Positions 6,330 to 14,404 of a DNA stretch of 19,150 bases are shown one piece after another. The stretch lies in the NCBI GenBank assembly GCA_910587915.1, contig CAJUOB010000035.1:1-19150 (forward strand), written 5' to 3'. Within the stretch, counting starts at the first letter, position 1, and every line of letters starts with the position of its first letter. This DNA is from an uncultured Muribaculaceae bacterium (GTDB lineage: Bacteria; Bacteroidota; Bacteroidia; Bacteroidales; Muribaculaceae). The notes below the pieces were generated by a model that saw nothing but the letters and a program-made list of their open reading frames with translations, ran no database searches and had not been told where the DNA came from. The translations under genes and the position numbers were made by a program.

Positions 6330-7144
6330 GCTCTCCACGTCCCCGGCTCGTCATGCTTGGCACCGGCAGTGCATTGCCGCGCCGCAGCTACAACACATGC
6401 TTCGTACTCGATCCCGGAACAGGACAACGCCTGCTTGTCGATGCAGGTGGTGGCAATGGCATTCTGCATCAACTGACTCAATGCGGTCTCAATCCGGCAG
6501 ATATAGGGTCGATGTTTATATCGCACGCACACACCGACCACATATTAGGTGCCGTATGGATAGTTCGACTGGCCATTTTCGCATTCAAGGAAGGGCGAGT
6601 AGGCTGGCCATTGCATGTCTACGGCAATGCAGCCACAATCGGAGCTCTTACCGAGATCTGTCGGCTCACATTTCTGCCGTCATATTTCGCCGATATGCCC
6701 AGTGCAGTGGTGCTTCACACCGTAAGCCACGGTAGCACATGCACTGTGGCAGGAATGGATATGCGATTCTTCGACTGCCATTCGCGCGAAGTGGACCAGA
6801 CAGGCTTCAGGGCACAACTTCCTACTGGAGAGTCGCTATGCTTTCTGGGCGATGAATCGCTCACAGAGCACAATTCCGCCGATGTAGCGGGTGCCGACTG
6901 GCTCATATGCGGTGCGTTCTGCCGTCGCGCCGACGCCCATATCTTCCATCCCTACGAAAAGCACCACCACACGGTGGCCGACGTAGCCACAACAGCAAGC
7001 GAGGCGGCTGTGAAGCACCTCGTGCTGGTGCACTGCGAGGATACCGACCCCGACCGGCGCGAGGCTCTCTATCAGGACGAAGCAGGTGCATTATTCGATG
7101 GAAATGTATCTGTGCCAACCGATGGTGCCATCATAGAACTATGA
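6326..7144 (+). CDS. Metallo-beta-lactamase-fold hydrolase (RNase Z/PhnP-like)
   Basis: A 272-residue cytoplasmic protein with no signal peptide. It begins with the family's LGTGSALP strand-loop, followed by DAGGGN and the metal-binding SHAHTDH (His67, His69, Asp71, His72). His152, Asp176 (LGDES) and His236 (LVHCED) are candidates for the remaining ligands. This is the pattern of RNase Z, PhnP and arylsulfatase-like MBL phosphodiesterases. The RNase Z exosite arm is not evident and the protein is shorter than typical RNase Z, so I do not call it tRNA 3'-processing. A small-molecule phosphodiesterase that completes degradation begun by the upstream GDPD enzyme is one reading. It overlaps both the preceding GDPD gene and the following sigma-factor gene by ATGA. 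Confidence 0.85.
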   Translation: MSSPRPRLVMLGTGSALPRRSYNTCFVLDPGTGQRLLVDAGGGNGILHQLTQCGLNPADIGSMFISHAHTDHILGAVWIVRLAIFAFKEGRVGWPLHVYGNAATIGALTEICRLTFLPSYFADMPSAVVLHTVSHGSTCTVAGMDMRFFDCHSREVDQTGFRAQLPTGESLCFLGDESLTEHNSADVAGADWLICGAFCRRADAHIFHPYEKHHHTVADVATTASEAAVKHLVLVHCEDTDPDRREALYQDEAGALFDGNVSVPTDGAIIEL

Positions 7145-7641
7145 CACCTCACCGATTCGAAATCATCTTCAGGCAACTGCATCTGCCTTTGTGCATGTAC
7201 GCGCTTCGACTGTGCGACGACACCGGCGCTGCCGACGATATTGTGCAGGAGGCTTTTCTGGCAGCTTGGCAGATTTACAAGGATGAGGGAGAGCCGACCG
7301 ATTTCAAAGCATACATGTACCGCTGTGTACGCAATGGCTGTATAACCTATATGAGCAAAAACCGGAAGTTCGACAATATCGATGAAATTCCGGATGTAAG
7401 CGAACCCGAAATCGACACCTCGGAGCGCGATGCAGCTGTATGGCGGGCAATCGACAGGCTACCGGCCAAGTGTCGAACGATTTTCCTCATGAGCAAGCGC
7501 GATGGCATGCCCGTACACGACATAGCCGAAGAACTGTCGCTATCGGAGCAAACAGTTAAGAACCAAATATCTAAAGCCCTGCATACACTCCGCACAGCTC
7601 TCGATCCGGCTCGCAAGCCTTTCTTCCTCCCATTTCTATAA
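7141..7641 (+). CDS. ECF-type RNA polymerase sigma factor
   Basis: A 166-residue sigma-70 family protein of the extracytoplasmic-function group. Region 2 is at about 8-75, with DIVQEAFLAAW (33-43), the core-binding/-10 segment, and a YMYRCVRN helix. Region 4 is at about 100-152, with AIDRLPAKCRTIFLMS followed by the helix-turn-helix around VHDIAEELSLSEQTVKNQIS. The frame is open upstream to 6907, but ATG at 7141 overlaps the stop of the preceding hydrolase gene (ATGA) and gives a normal-length sigma factor. It would direct RNA polymerase to the promoters of the receptor genes downstream and be held inactive by the DUF4974 membrane protein at 8291-8725. Its tight coupling to hydrolase genes is unusual. 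Confidence 0.93.
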   Translation: MTPHRFEIIFRQLHLPLCMYALRLCDDTGAADDIVQEAFLAAWQIYKDEGEPTDFKAYMYRCVRNGCITYMSKNRKFDNIDEIPDVSEPEIDTSERDAAVWRAIDRLPAKCRTIFLMSKRDGMPVHDIAEELSLSEQTVKNQISKALHTLRTALDPARKPFFLPFL

Positions 7642-7660
7642 GTGTTAAATAAGTGTTAAA
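7640..7660 (+). repeat. Tandem AAGTGTTAAA repeat before the receptor operon
   Basis: AAGTGTTAAA occurs at 7640-7649 and again at 7651-7660, an 11-base period of about one helical turn. The pair overlaps the end of the sigma-factor gene and starts the 89-base gap before the outer-membrane barrel gene. It may be part of a sigma-dependent or regulator-controlled promoter; I found no clean TAnnTTTG in this gap. Confidence 0.45.
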
Positions 7661-7730
7661 ACCAAAAGTTAGGTAGTACTTTCTGCGGTATTTCATCTCC
7701 TGAAAACAGAAAACCAAATAAACGACAGAT

Positions 7731-8291
7731 ATGAAATACCGAATCATCGCATTCCTACTCGCTCTCTCCGCCATCACGGCATATGGTCGCCAACCACAAC
7801 GTGGCTACCGCGGATTTATAGAATGGAGCAACGACCTGACATCCCAACAGAATTTCTACACCAACGAGACTGTGCTCTACACCGGAGCCACAACCTCGCA
7901 CGGCTATCAGATAAATCCGATGTGGTATATCGGTGCCGGCCTCACCGTGGAATACTGCAATCAATACGAGACATTCATGGTGCCGGTATTCGCTCATACA
8001 CGCGCCGACTTCCAGTTCGGCAAATTCACACCATTCGCCGACTTCCGCCTTGGCTGCAATTTAGGCGAAGGCGGCCTCGGGGCATACATATCGCCATCGA
8101 TAGGCTACCGTTTCAACTGGGGCCGGAAATTCGGCATGAATCTTGGCCTCGGCATGACCGTAAAAACATATAATGTAGACATATACGATGGCGTGTATGA
8201 TGCCGATACAGGATATTTATTGATTCAATACATCGGCCATGAAACACGGGCCAAGGCATACTTCACCTTCCGCTTAGGCATAGAATTCTAA
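7731..8291 (+). CDS. Small outer-membrane beta-barrel protein
   Basis: A 186-residue exported protein. Residues 1-19 are a signal peptide (MKYRIIAFLL..., cleavage after about AYG). The mature part alternates polar and hydrophobic residues in about eight strands with aromatic ends (for example FGKFTPFADFRLGCNLG, SPSIGYRFNWG, KAYFTFRLGIEF). It ends in a C-terminal Phe, the usual signal for outer-membrane assembly by Bam. Length and pattern fit a small OmpA/OmpW-like barrel of the generic Bacteroidetes 'outer membrane beta-barrel' kind. Its stop overlaps the start of the DUF4974 gene by one base (TAATG), so it is part of the signalling/uptake operon. Its role there is unknown: a porin, an accessory to the receptor, or a surface sensor. 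Confidence 0.8.
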   Translation: MKYRIIAFLLALSAITAYGRQPQRGYRGFIEWSNDLTSQQNFYTNETVLYTGATTSHGYQINPMWYIGAGLTVEYCNQYETFMVPVFAHTRADFQFGKFTPFADFRLGCNLGEGGLGAYISPSIGYRFNWGRKFGMNLGLGMTVKTYNVDIYDGVYDADTGYLLIQYIGHETRAKAYFTFRLGIEF

Positions 8292-8725
8292 TGGAAAAGA
8301 ATATCGACTTTGTAGTCCGCCACTACCGCCACGGTGCATTCTGCACCTCCAGAGCGTGGCATAAGCTTGGAATGGGACACAGCATGGTGTATAAGCGGCT
8401 CCGTGTTGCTGCCGTAGCGGCGATACTTGTGGCAGCCGGAGCTACCGCAGTAATCATGCATCACTACACGAGCACATCACCTGCCGTTGAAACGCCTATG
8501 GACACGCCCGTCGAGGACACAAAAACAATCGTACGAATCATAGATTTCGATGATGCACCTCTTTCGGCTGTAATAGAAGAAATAAACCATGTCTACAATG
8601 TGGAAGTGACCGATATTCCGGCTGATGCAGCTGAAATACGCCTGACACTACACTACGAAGGCGATGTCGCAGGACTGATTGAAACCATAAACGAAACCAC
8701 CGGTACTGAACTGAGGCTGAAATGA
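8291..8725 (+). CDS. Short membrane-anchored DUF4974 protein, probable mini anti-sigma factor
   Basis: A 144-residue protein in the position of a FecR-type anti-sigma factor but less than half its usual length. Residues 1-36 are a basic, His-rich cytoplasmic tail (IDFVVRHYRHGAF...). Residues about 38-58 are a single transmembrane helix. Residues about 82-144 form a DUF4974/STN-like beta-alpha-beta unit (IDFDDAPLSAVIEEIN ... LTLHYEGD ... GLIETINETTGTEL). The central FecR domain is absent. By analogy with FecI-FecR-FecA, the tail would hold the sigma factor encoded at 7141 and the periplasmic domain would contact the STN domain of the receptor encoded next. It overlaps its upstream neighbour by one base and the receptor gene by ATGA. 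The topology is visible; the anti-sigma function is inferred. Confidence 0.75.
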   Translation: MEKNIDFVVRHYRHGAFCTSRAWHKLGMGHSMVYKRLRVAAVAAILVAAGATAVIMHHYTSTSPAVETPMDTPVEDTKTIVRIIDFDDAPLSAVIEEINHVYNVEVTDIPADAAEIRLTLHYEGDVAGLIETINETTGTELRLK

Positions 8726-11112
8726 AACGCATCATCCTATCGCTCGCCATGGCCACTATCGCAGTGGCGCTCATGGCTCAGAACGTCACGCTCCATGCCG
8801 TCGACCGTCCGGCTACAGAAGTATTCCGCGAACTTATGGCAATGACCGGTAAAAATTTTGTATACCGGGCCGGCATACTCGATGATATTACCGTGACGGT
8901 ATACGCTAACGACCGACCATTCAAACATGTGCTGAACGATATGTTCCGTGGCACGGGCATAACATATAAGATAAAAGGCAATGACGTGATACTTAAGCGT
9001 CGACGCGCTATAAGTGTCACCGACTCGCTCCGGACTTCAAATATGGAATTCCGGGTGGAAGCAGAAGCGCCCCGGCTTCTCGAAGAATTGATTGTGGTGT
9101 CGCGTCTGCAGGCTCCGGCGGTGGAATCGGCCGAAATAGGAGCACGTAAATTCACAGCCGGCGATATAGCATCTGTTCCCACCTTGCTTGGAGAGCCCGA
9201 TGTGATAAAAACGCTGCACATGGAGCCCGGCGTGATACAAGGAGCCGAGGGTTCCGCAGGCATGTATGTGCACGGTGGCAACGCCGACGAGAATTTGTGC
9301 ATGCTCGACAATATCCCTCTCTACAATGTGAATCATTTCGCAGGTTTCTTCTCGGCGTTCAACCCCGACATGATACGCTACATCGACTTCTACAAATCGT
9401 CGGTACCGGCAAAATTCGATGGTCGCCTGTCGTCGTTTATGGACGTCCGTACACGAAACGGATCGTCCGATGGCCACCTCGGCTCGGCTAAACTTGGCCT
9501 TAGCTCCGGCGCAGTAAATATCGGTGGCCACATCGGAGAGCGCACAAACTACATCGTAGGATTGCGACGCTCGTGGTTCGATGCCATAACCATTCCGATC
9601 AGCGCACTTTTAAGCGCCGGCTCGGAAGAGAAAATAAAACTATATTACTACTTCACCGATTTCAACGCCAAACTTAGCCATCGTTTTTCGGAAAAAGTAG
9701 ACGGCTCTATAAGCATATATTTCGGCGATGACAAGCTCAAATCCACATGGAAGGATAATGCTCAGACAACTGGATGGTACTCGGATGAGAAAAATATATT
9801 CCACTGGGGCAACCTGATGGCAAGAGCCGGAGTGAACTACCGTATGGCCGAGCGCATGTCGGCAGAATTCACAGCTGCCTACACTCGCTATTTCTCCAAA
9901 ACAGAAGTAAATGAATATAGTGAATGGCATACGACCTCGATCGATACGACCCACAACATAAATACCATCCACAACAACATAAACGACTGGATATTCAAAG
10001 CCGACTTCGATTGGAAACCGACCGAAAATTCAAATATACGATTCGGCGCCAATTACGTCCGCCATTCATTCTTGCCCGAAAGAGTACTACAGACCCATCG
10101 CTACAATTCATCGACACTGACACTCCGCGACACCATTCATACCATAGGGGCAAATGAGGCTAATGCCTATATCGAAGACGACTGGGCAATTACTTCGCAG
10201 CTAAGGGCAAATGCCGGTGTACACCTATCGATTTTCCATATAGATAAAAAACTGCGGCACGGCATATCACCACGCATTTCTTTAGCCTACCGTCCCCGCG
10301 AAATTATCGCAGTCAAGGGCGCATATACCCGTACGGTACAGTATGTGCATCAGCTGACACAGAGCTACCTCTCGCTACCCACCGACCGTTGGGTGCCCAT
10401 CACAGGATATTTCAAACCTCAGACTACCGACAAAATATCGGTCGGAGCATACTGGAACAGTCGCGACGGTCGGTATGCAGCTTCGATTGAAGGCTACTGG
10501 AAGTGGATGCACAATCTGATGGAATACCGCGACGACTTCTATCTATCGGCTCCAATCGAGCCTTGGGACGCCAAGCTGTGCGCTGGCAAAGGAAGCGCCC
10601 GCGGAATAGATGTGAAAATAGAAAAGACAAGTGGATTGCTCACATGGAATGCGGCATATTCGCTCGCTTGGGCCGACCGCACTTTTGCAGGAAAGAATGG
10701 CGGACATAAATACCCGGCCCGATTCGACACCCGACATGCCATAAAACTGGGCATCAACATGAAAATCAACGACAAAGTGAGCCTCGGCGCCGTATGGACC
10801 GGTCGGTCGGGCCACCGCTTCACCCTTATGTCGCAAGTGTGGGAGGCCCCGGGATTGGGAATGCCTGGGACTGAAGATGTGCCCTTGGTCACACGTCTGA
10901 ACAGCTATCGGTTGCCCTTCTACCATCGTCTCGACCTCGCATGTACCGTCAACAACAGCCGCGGCTACTGGACTTTCGGGCTATATAATGCATATTGCCA
11001 TCTCAATACCGTCGCCATACGTCGCGTATACGACGACAACATGGTGCCTGTGCTCCAAAAAGTTAAACTGCTTCCTCTCATTCCATCCATATCATACACA
11101 TGGCTATTCTGA
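8722..11112 (+). CDS. TonB-dependent outer-membrane receptor with STN signalling domain
   Basis: A 796-residue outer-membrane transporter. A signal peptide (1-19, ending MAQ) is followed by an STN (secretin/TonB N-terminal) domain at about 21-94, the domain FecA-type transducers use to speak to an anti-sigma factor. A TonB-box-like EELIVVS lies at 121-127. The plug spans about 128-245 and includes VHGGNADENLCMLDNIPLYN. A 22-strand-type barrel runs to the C-terminal WLF. The carboxypeptidase-regulatory-like domain common in Bacteroidetes receptors is missing; STN is joined to the plug by a short linker. It overlaps the DUF4974 gene (ATGA) and the DUF4249 gene (13 bases). This plug type and a DUF4249 partner are distinct from SusC/SusD glycan systems. 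The ligand is unknown. Confidence 0.92.
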   Translation: MKRIILSLAMATIAVALMAQNVTLHAVDRPATEVFRELMAMTGKNFVYRAGILDDITVTVYANDRPFKHVLNDMFRGTGITYKIKGNDVILKRRRAISVTDSLRTSNMEFRVEAEAPRLLEELIVVSRLQAPAVESAEIGARKFTAGDIASVPTLLGEPDVIKTLHMEPGVIQGAEGSAGMYVHGGNADENLCMLDNIPLYNVNHFAGFFSAFNPDMIRYIDFYKSSVPAKFDGRLSSFMDVRTRNGSSDGHLGSAKLGLSSGAVNIGGHIGERTNYIVGLRRSWFDAITIPISALLSAGSEEKIKLYYYFTDFNAKLSHRFSEKVDGSISIYFGDDKLKSTWKDNAQTTGWYSDEKNIFHWGNLMARAGVNYRMAERMSAEFTAAYTRYFSKTEVNEYSEWHTTSIDTTHNINTIHNNINDWIFKADFDWKPTENSNIRFGANYVRHSFLPERVLQTHRYNSSTLTLRDTIHTIGANEANAYIEDDWAITSQLRANAGVHLSIFHIDKKLRHGISPRISLAYRPREIIAVKGAYTRTVQYVHQLTQSYLSLPTDRWVPITGYFKPQTTDKISVGAYWNSRDGRYAASIEGYWKWMHNLMEYRDDFYLSAPIEPWDAKLCAGKGSARGIDVKIEKTSGLLTWNAAYSLAWADRTFAGKNGGHKYPARFDTRHAIKLGINMKINDKVSLGAVWTGRSGHRFTLMSQVWEAPGLGMPGTEDVPLVTRLNSYRLPFYHRLDLACTVNNSRGYWTFGLYNAYCHLNTVAIRRVYDDNMVPVLQKVKLLPLIPSISYTWLF

Positions 11113-12116
11113 AACGACTCTACCCGCTTCTTCTGGCAGCGATCCTGTCGGGCTGCTACGAAACATTCACGCCCGATGTCGACACCACACCGGTGCTATG
11201 TCTTAATTCGCTCATCACCGCAGGGATGCCAATAAATGTACAGGTAACTCATACCTGGATGTTCTCCGACTTGAATGCCGGTAAAAACCACGCAGTCCGC
11301 GATGCAACTGTGACAATCTACGTCGATGGGCGCCCTGTGGACGGCAACTATATAGCCCGCGAAGGCGACCATGTGAAAATTATGGCCGACAGCCCGACAT
11401 ACGGACACGCTGAAGCTGAAGTGACCGTGCCGTATGGCGCCGATATTGAATCTGTGCAGTGGGAAATATCCGATCCGAGCTATTTCCCAACGGAAGCCAT
11501 TCCCGGATACGAGATAAATACAATGATGACATTCGACATAAATTCAAAGTTGACATTGGCCGACGTACCCGACACCCGCAATTTCTACCACATGTCGTTC
11601 TATGGCTATGATCCGGCAGTTGAAGACGATGAACCGGAAGAAACCAAATGTGATTTATATCTCGGCAATCTGAACTATGATAGCGAACCGATTTTCGGTG
11701 AGCATATCGATGCATTCGAAACTGTGATGGGTAGCACATCCTACGGTTTTGACACTTTCTCGGACCGGTCGTTCGCCAACGACAAATATACACTACAGCT
11801 TAATTTCAGTAAATTCAATTACTACGTCACATCTGAAAAATGGGATGAGCGCTTTTTCGACTGTGGATTCATGATAGTGCTGAGCACTGTATCGGAAAGC
11901 TACTACAACTGGTGCATCTACACATGGCAACACAATGACGGAGTGCTCGACGACATGGCCGGTATGGGATTTGCCGACGCACTGCTTCCTTTCAGCAATG
12001 TGTCGACAGGCGCAGGTGTGGTTGCGGCACAAACCCAACGCACCTACACAATCCCACTCGATGACTACCTCGAGAGAGCTGTACGCAACCGCCCGGAGCC
12101 ATCACCTGATTTTTGA
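11100..12116 (+). CDS. DUF4249-type surface lipoprotein
   Basis: A 338-residue lipoprotein. The N-terminus (MAILKRLYPLLLAAILSGC) ends in a clear lipobox LSGC, with lipidation at Cys19. The beta-rich N-terminal half (VLCLNSLITAGMPINVQVTH, then DATVTIYVDG) and the later YYNWCIYTWQHNDG region have the pattern of DUF4249 proteins, which in Bacteroidetes are encoded next to TonB-dependent receptors of this plug type and are thought to be their outer-membrane partners. The ATG at 11100 overlaps the receptor's last codons by 13 bases, so translation is coupled. It probably sits on the outer membrane and helps capture the receptor's ligand. It is a little shorter than many family members, and the C-terminus ends with a polar RNRPEPSPDF. 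Confidence 0.8.
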   Translation: MAILKRLYPLLLAAILSGCYETFTPDVDTTPVLCLNSLITAGMPINVQVTHTWMFSDLNAGKNHAVRDATVTIYVDGRPVDGNYIAREGDHVKIMADSPTYGHAEAEVTVPYGADIESVQWEISDPSYFPTEAIPGYEINTMMTFDINSKLTLADVPDTRNFYHMSFYGYDPAVEDDEPEETKCDLYLGNLNYDSEPIFGEHIDAFETVMGSTSYGFDTFSDRSFANDKYTLQLNFSKFNYYVTSEKWDERFFDCGFMIVLSTVSESYYNWCIYTWQHNDGVLDDMAGMGFADALLPFSNVSTGAGVVAAQTQRTYTIPLDDYLERAVRNRPEPSPDF

Positions 12117-12171
12117 CAAAATTGGCAAAGGCCAAAACAGTGCAAATGCAGGTATTGTATAACTTAGCAAC

Positions 12172-14322
12172 ATGAAAACGATATCACTTATATCCGCACT
12201 TGCAATATCGGCACAGGCTCTGGCAATATCCCCCACGGAATTCGCCAATCCTCCGGCTGAATACCGTCCTGTCCCACTTTGGTTCTGGAACAACACTACA
12301 GTTGACACCGACAGCGCGCTTACCCAGCTCAAAGCATTTACCGACCGCGATGGATACGGAGGATGCGCAATACTTCCATTCGGAGGCAATTTCAAACCTG
12401 AATACCTGTCGGACAACTACTTCGACGTATACGGTGCAATGGTGAGATATGCAGCCCAAAACGGGCTGACCATGTCGCTCTACGATGAATATGGCTTCCC
12501 GAGCGGCAGCATGGGGGCCATTAATGGCGATGGCACCCCGCGATTCATGGCACGGCACCCGGATGCAACAATAAAGAGACTCGATAAATTCGAATATCCG
12601 CTCGAGAACGGCATCGTATGCACACAGGTACTTCCAACCGATGGTAAACTGATGTCGCTCGTGGCTGTAGATGAAAACACTCATAAGATTGTGCCGCTAT
12701 CAGACCATGTGAAAGACGACGTGCTGACATGGGATGTGCCAGCGACCGGTCGATGGGTTCTCATGTGCTTCATGTGTGTAAAGGACGGCGACCCGAATGT
12801 TGATTATCTCGACCCGGATGCCGTAAGCCTGTTTGTGGAAGAAACGCATGGCGAATACTTCAAACGTTTTCCGGAGGCTTTCGGCCCGGTAATTACCGAA
12901 ACATTCTGCGATGAGCCGACCATGTATCGGGCACAGGGACGGATGTGGACCGACAGCTTTAACGACCGGTTCGAAGCCGAGTATGGTTTTTCGCCGGAAT
13001 GCCTCTATCCCGCACTATGGCACAACATTGGACCCGACACACCGGCAGCCCGCAACTATCTTTTCGGATTCCGTGCGAAACTATATTCCGAAGGATTCAT
13101 GAAAACCATCCACGACTGGGCCTCTGCTCATGGCATAAAGTCAACAGGACATCAGGATCAGGAAGAAGTACTGAATCCTGTGAGCGTGTCGGGCGACCTT
13201 ATGCTCTGCGGCAAGTATATGGATATACCGGGAATAGATAAAATCGGAGGCGACCGCCCGGCCGAATTATTCTACAAGGTTGTATCGTCATCGGCTGCAA
13301 ACTGGGACAAAAGCCTCGTAATGTCGGAAACCTTCGGTGCCATGGGAAATATACCTGTAGAACAGATGTACTCCATAGCAATGGATCAATATGCCAAGGG
13401 CATCAATCAACTAATTCCACACGCGGTATGGTATAACGACGCGGATGTCACTTTCCTACCGGAGCTATCGTGGCGCAATCATCTATACAACACAGAATTG
13501 CCGGAGTTCAACCGATTTCTAAGCCGACTTAACTACGTGCTGCGCCAACCGGGACGCACAGTTGCTGACATTGCCCTGCTCTACCCTATAGAAACCATGC
13601 AAGCCGGCCACTACCTCGACGGCCCGGAGGGTTTCTACGCAGGAGGAGTGAAAATAGCCGGTACAGACTATGTGAATGTGGCGTCGATACTGAGCGACAC
13701 CATATGCCGCGATTTCACATATCTGCATCCTGAGCGTTTCGAACAATGCTCCGTACGCAACGGCATGCTAAACATGGATAACGCCATGAACCACCAGCAT
13801 TACCGTGTCCTTATCCTTCCGGGTGTAAAGTGCATGTCGCCACGCATCCTTGCCATGGTCGAGGAATTCCGGAGTGCCGGTGGAAAGGTGATATTCACCA
13901 CGTCGATGCCCGACGCCAGCACTGATTTCAGTGTGTCGGGCGATGAAATACGGAAACGGGCTGCACACATGCTTACGATGTCCGATAATCCGGCCATATA
14001 TTTGCCCGAGCCCAATGCAGCCAACATAAAAGAGGCTCTGCACGACAACGACTACGCGCCCGATGTAGATACCGATGCCTATGGCCTGAGATGTCTGCAT
14101 AAGGTCGTAGAGAATCATGATATATATTATTTCGCGAATCCGGGCGACCGATGCATCAACGCAAAGGTACGTCTGCGCGATAGCCATAATATAATTTCAG
14201 CCTATAATCCCCACACCGGCGAATGCTACAAATACAGCACGACAACCGACGACAATAAAGGCGGCACAATCTTTGATATTGAACTGCCGGCAGCCAAGTC
14301 GCTCTTTCTGGTTGCGGAATAG
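12172..14322 (+). CDS. Secreted glycoside hydrolase, GH106-like (alpha-L-rhamnosidase clan)
   Basis: A 716-residue exported enzyme. The signal peptide is about 1-19 (MKTISLISAL...LAIS), followed by PPAEYRPVPLWFWNN, the usual opening of this group. The (beta/alpha)8-type region has GYGG (61-64) and YDEYGFPSGSMG (104-115). CDEPTMY (Glu248) is followed by a WTDSFNDRFEAEYGFSP segment like that of GH106 enzymes. SETFG (Glu386) supplies a second conserved glutamate, as expected for an inverting acid/base pair. At 716 residues it is much shorter than typical GH106 enzymes (about 1000 or more), and I see no C-terminal carbohydrate-binding module. Retained substrate specificity for rhamnose is therefore uncertain. 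It starts 55 bases after the DUF4249 gene and may be the last gene of that transcript. Confidence 0.72.
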   Translation: MKTISLISALAISAQALAISPTEFANPPAEYRPVPLWFWNNTTVDTDSALTQLKAFTDRDGYGGCAILPFGGNFKPEYLSDNYFDVYGAMVRYAAQNGLTMSLYDEYGFPSGSMGAINGDGTPRFMARHPDATIKRLDKFEYPLENGIVCTQVLPTDGKLMSLVAVDENTHKIVPLSDHVKDDVLTWDVPATGRWVLMCFMCVKDGDPNVDYLDPDAVSLFVEETHGEYFKRFPEAFGPVITETFCDEPTMYRAQGRMWTDSFNDRFEAEYGFSPECLYPALWHNIGPDTPAARNYLFGFRAKLYSEGFMKTIHDWASAHGIKSTGHQDQEEVLNPVSVSGDLMLCGKYMDIPGIDKIGGDRPAELFYKVVSSSAANWDKSLVMSETFGAMGNIPVEQMYSIAMDQYAKGINQLIPHAVWYNDADVTFLPELSWRNHLYNTELPEFNRFLSRLNYVLRQPGRTVADIALLYPIETMQAGHYLDGPEGFYAGGVKIAGTDYVNVASILSDTICRDFTYLHPERFEQCSVRNGMLNMDNAMNHQHYRVLILPGVKCMSPRILAMVEEFRSAGGKVIFTTSMPDASTDFSVSGDEIRKRAAHMLTMSDNPAIYLPEPNAANIKEALHDNDYAPDVDTDAYGLRCLHKVVENHDIYYFANPGDRCINAKVRLRDSHNIISAYNPHTGECYKYSTTTDDNKGGTIFDIELPAAKSLFLVAE

Positions 14323-14348
14323 TACGCAATCTCCAATATAGATATTAT

Positions 14349-14388
14349 AAATCGGCCACATCCGCTCCAAGTGGGTGTGGCCGATTTT
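14349..14388. terminator. Bidirectional intrinsic terminator
   Basis: AAATCGGCCACA at 14349-14360 pairs perfectly with TGTGGCCGATTT at 14376-14387. A further three pairs (TCC with GGG) close on a 9-base loop. T-rich flanks are present on both strands (TTTT on plus, TTTATAAT on minus). It sits between the convergent ends of the GH106-like and GH3 genes and can serve both. Confidence 0.85.
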
Positions 14389-14404
14389 ACAAAACTGAAT
14401 CTAT

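Noticed and set aside
6907..7140. N-terminal extension of the sigma-factor reading frame
   Set aside because: It overlaps the MBL hydrolase gene entirely, and the extra 78 residues are Arg/Gly/His-rich with no sigma-factor similarity. The ATGA overlap start at 7141 gives a normal ECF length.
8722..12116. SusC/SusD polysaccharide-utilisation pair
   Set aside because: The receptor lacks the SusC N-terminal layout and its neighbour is a DUF4249 lipoprotein without SusD-type TPR features. The glycoside hydrolase neighbours alone do not make it a classical utilisation locus.
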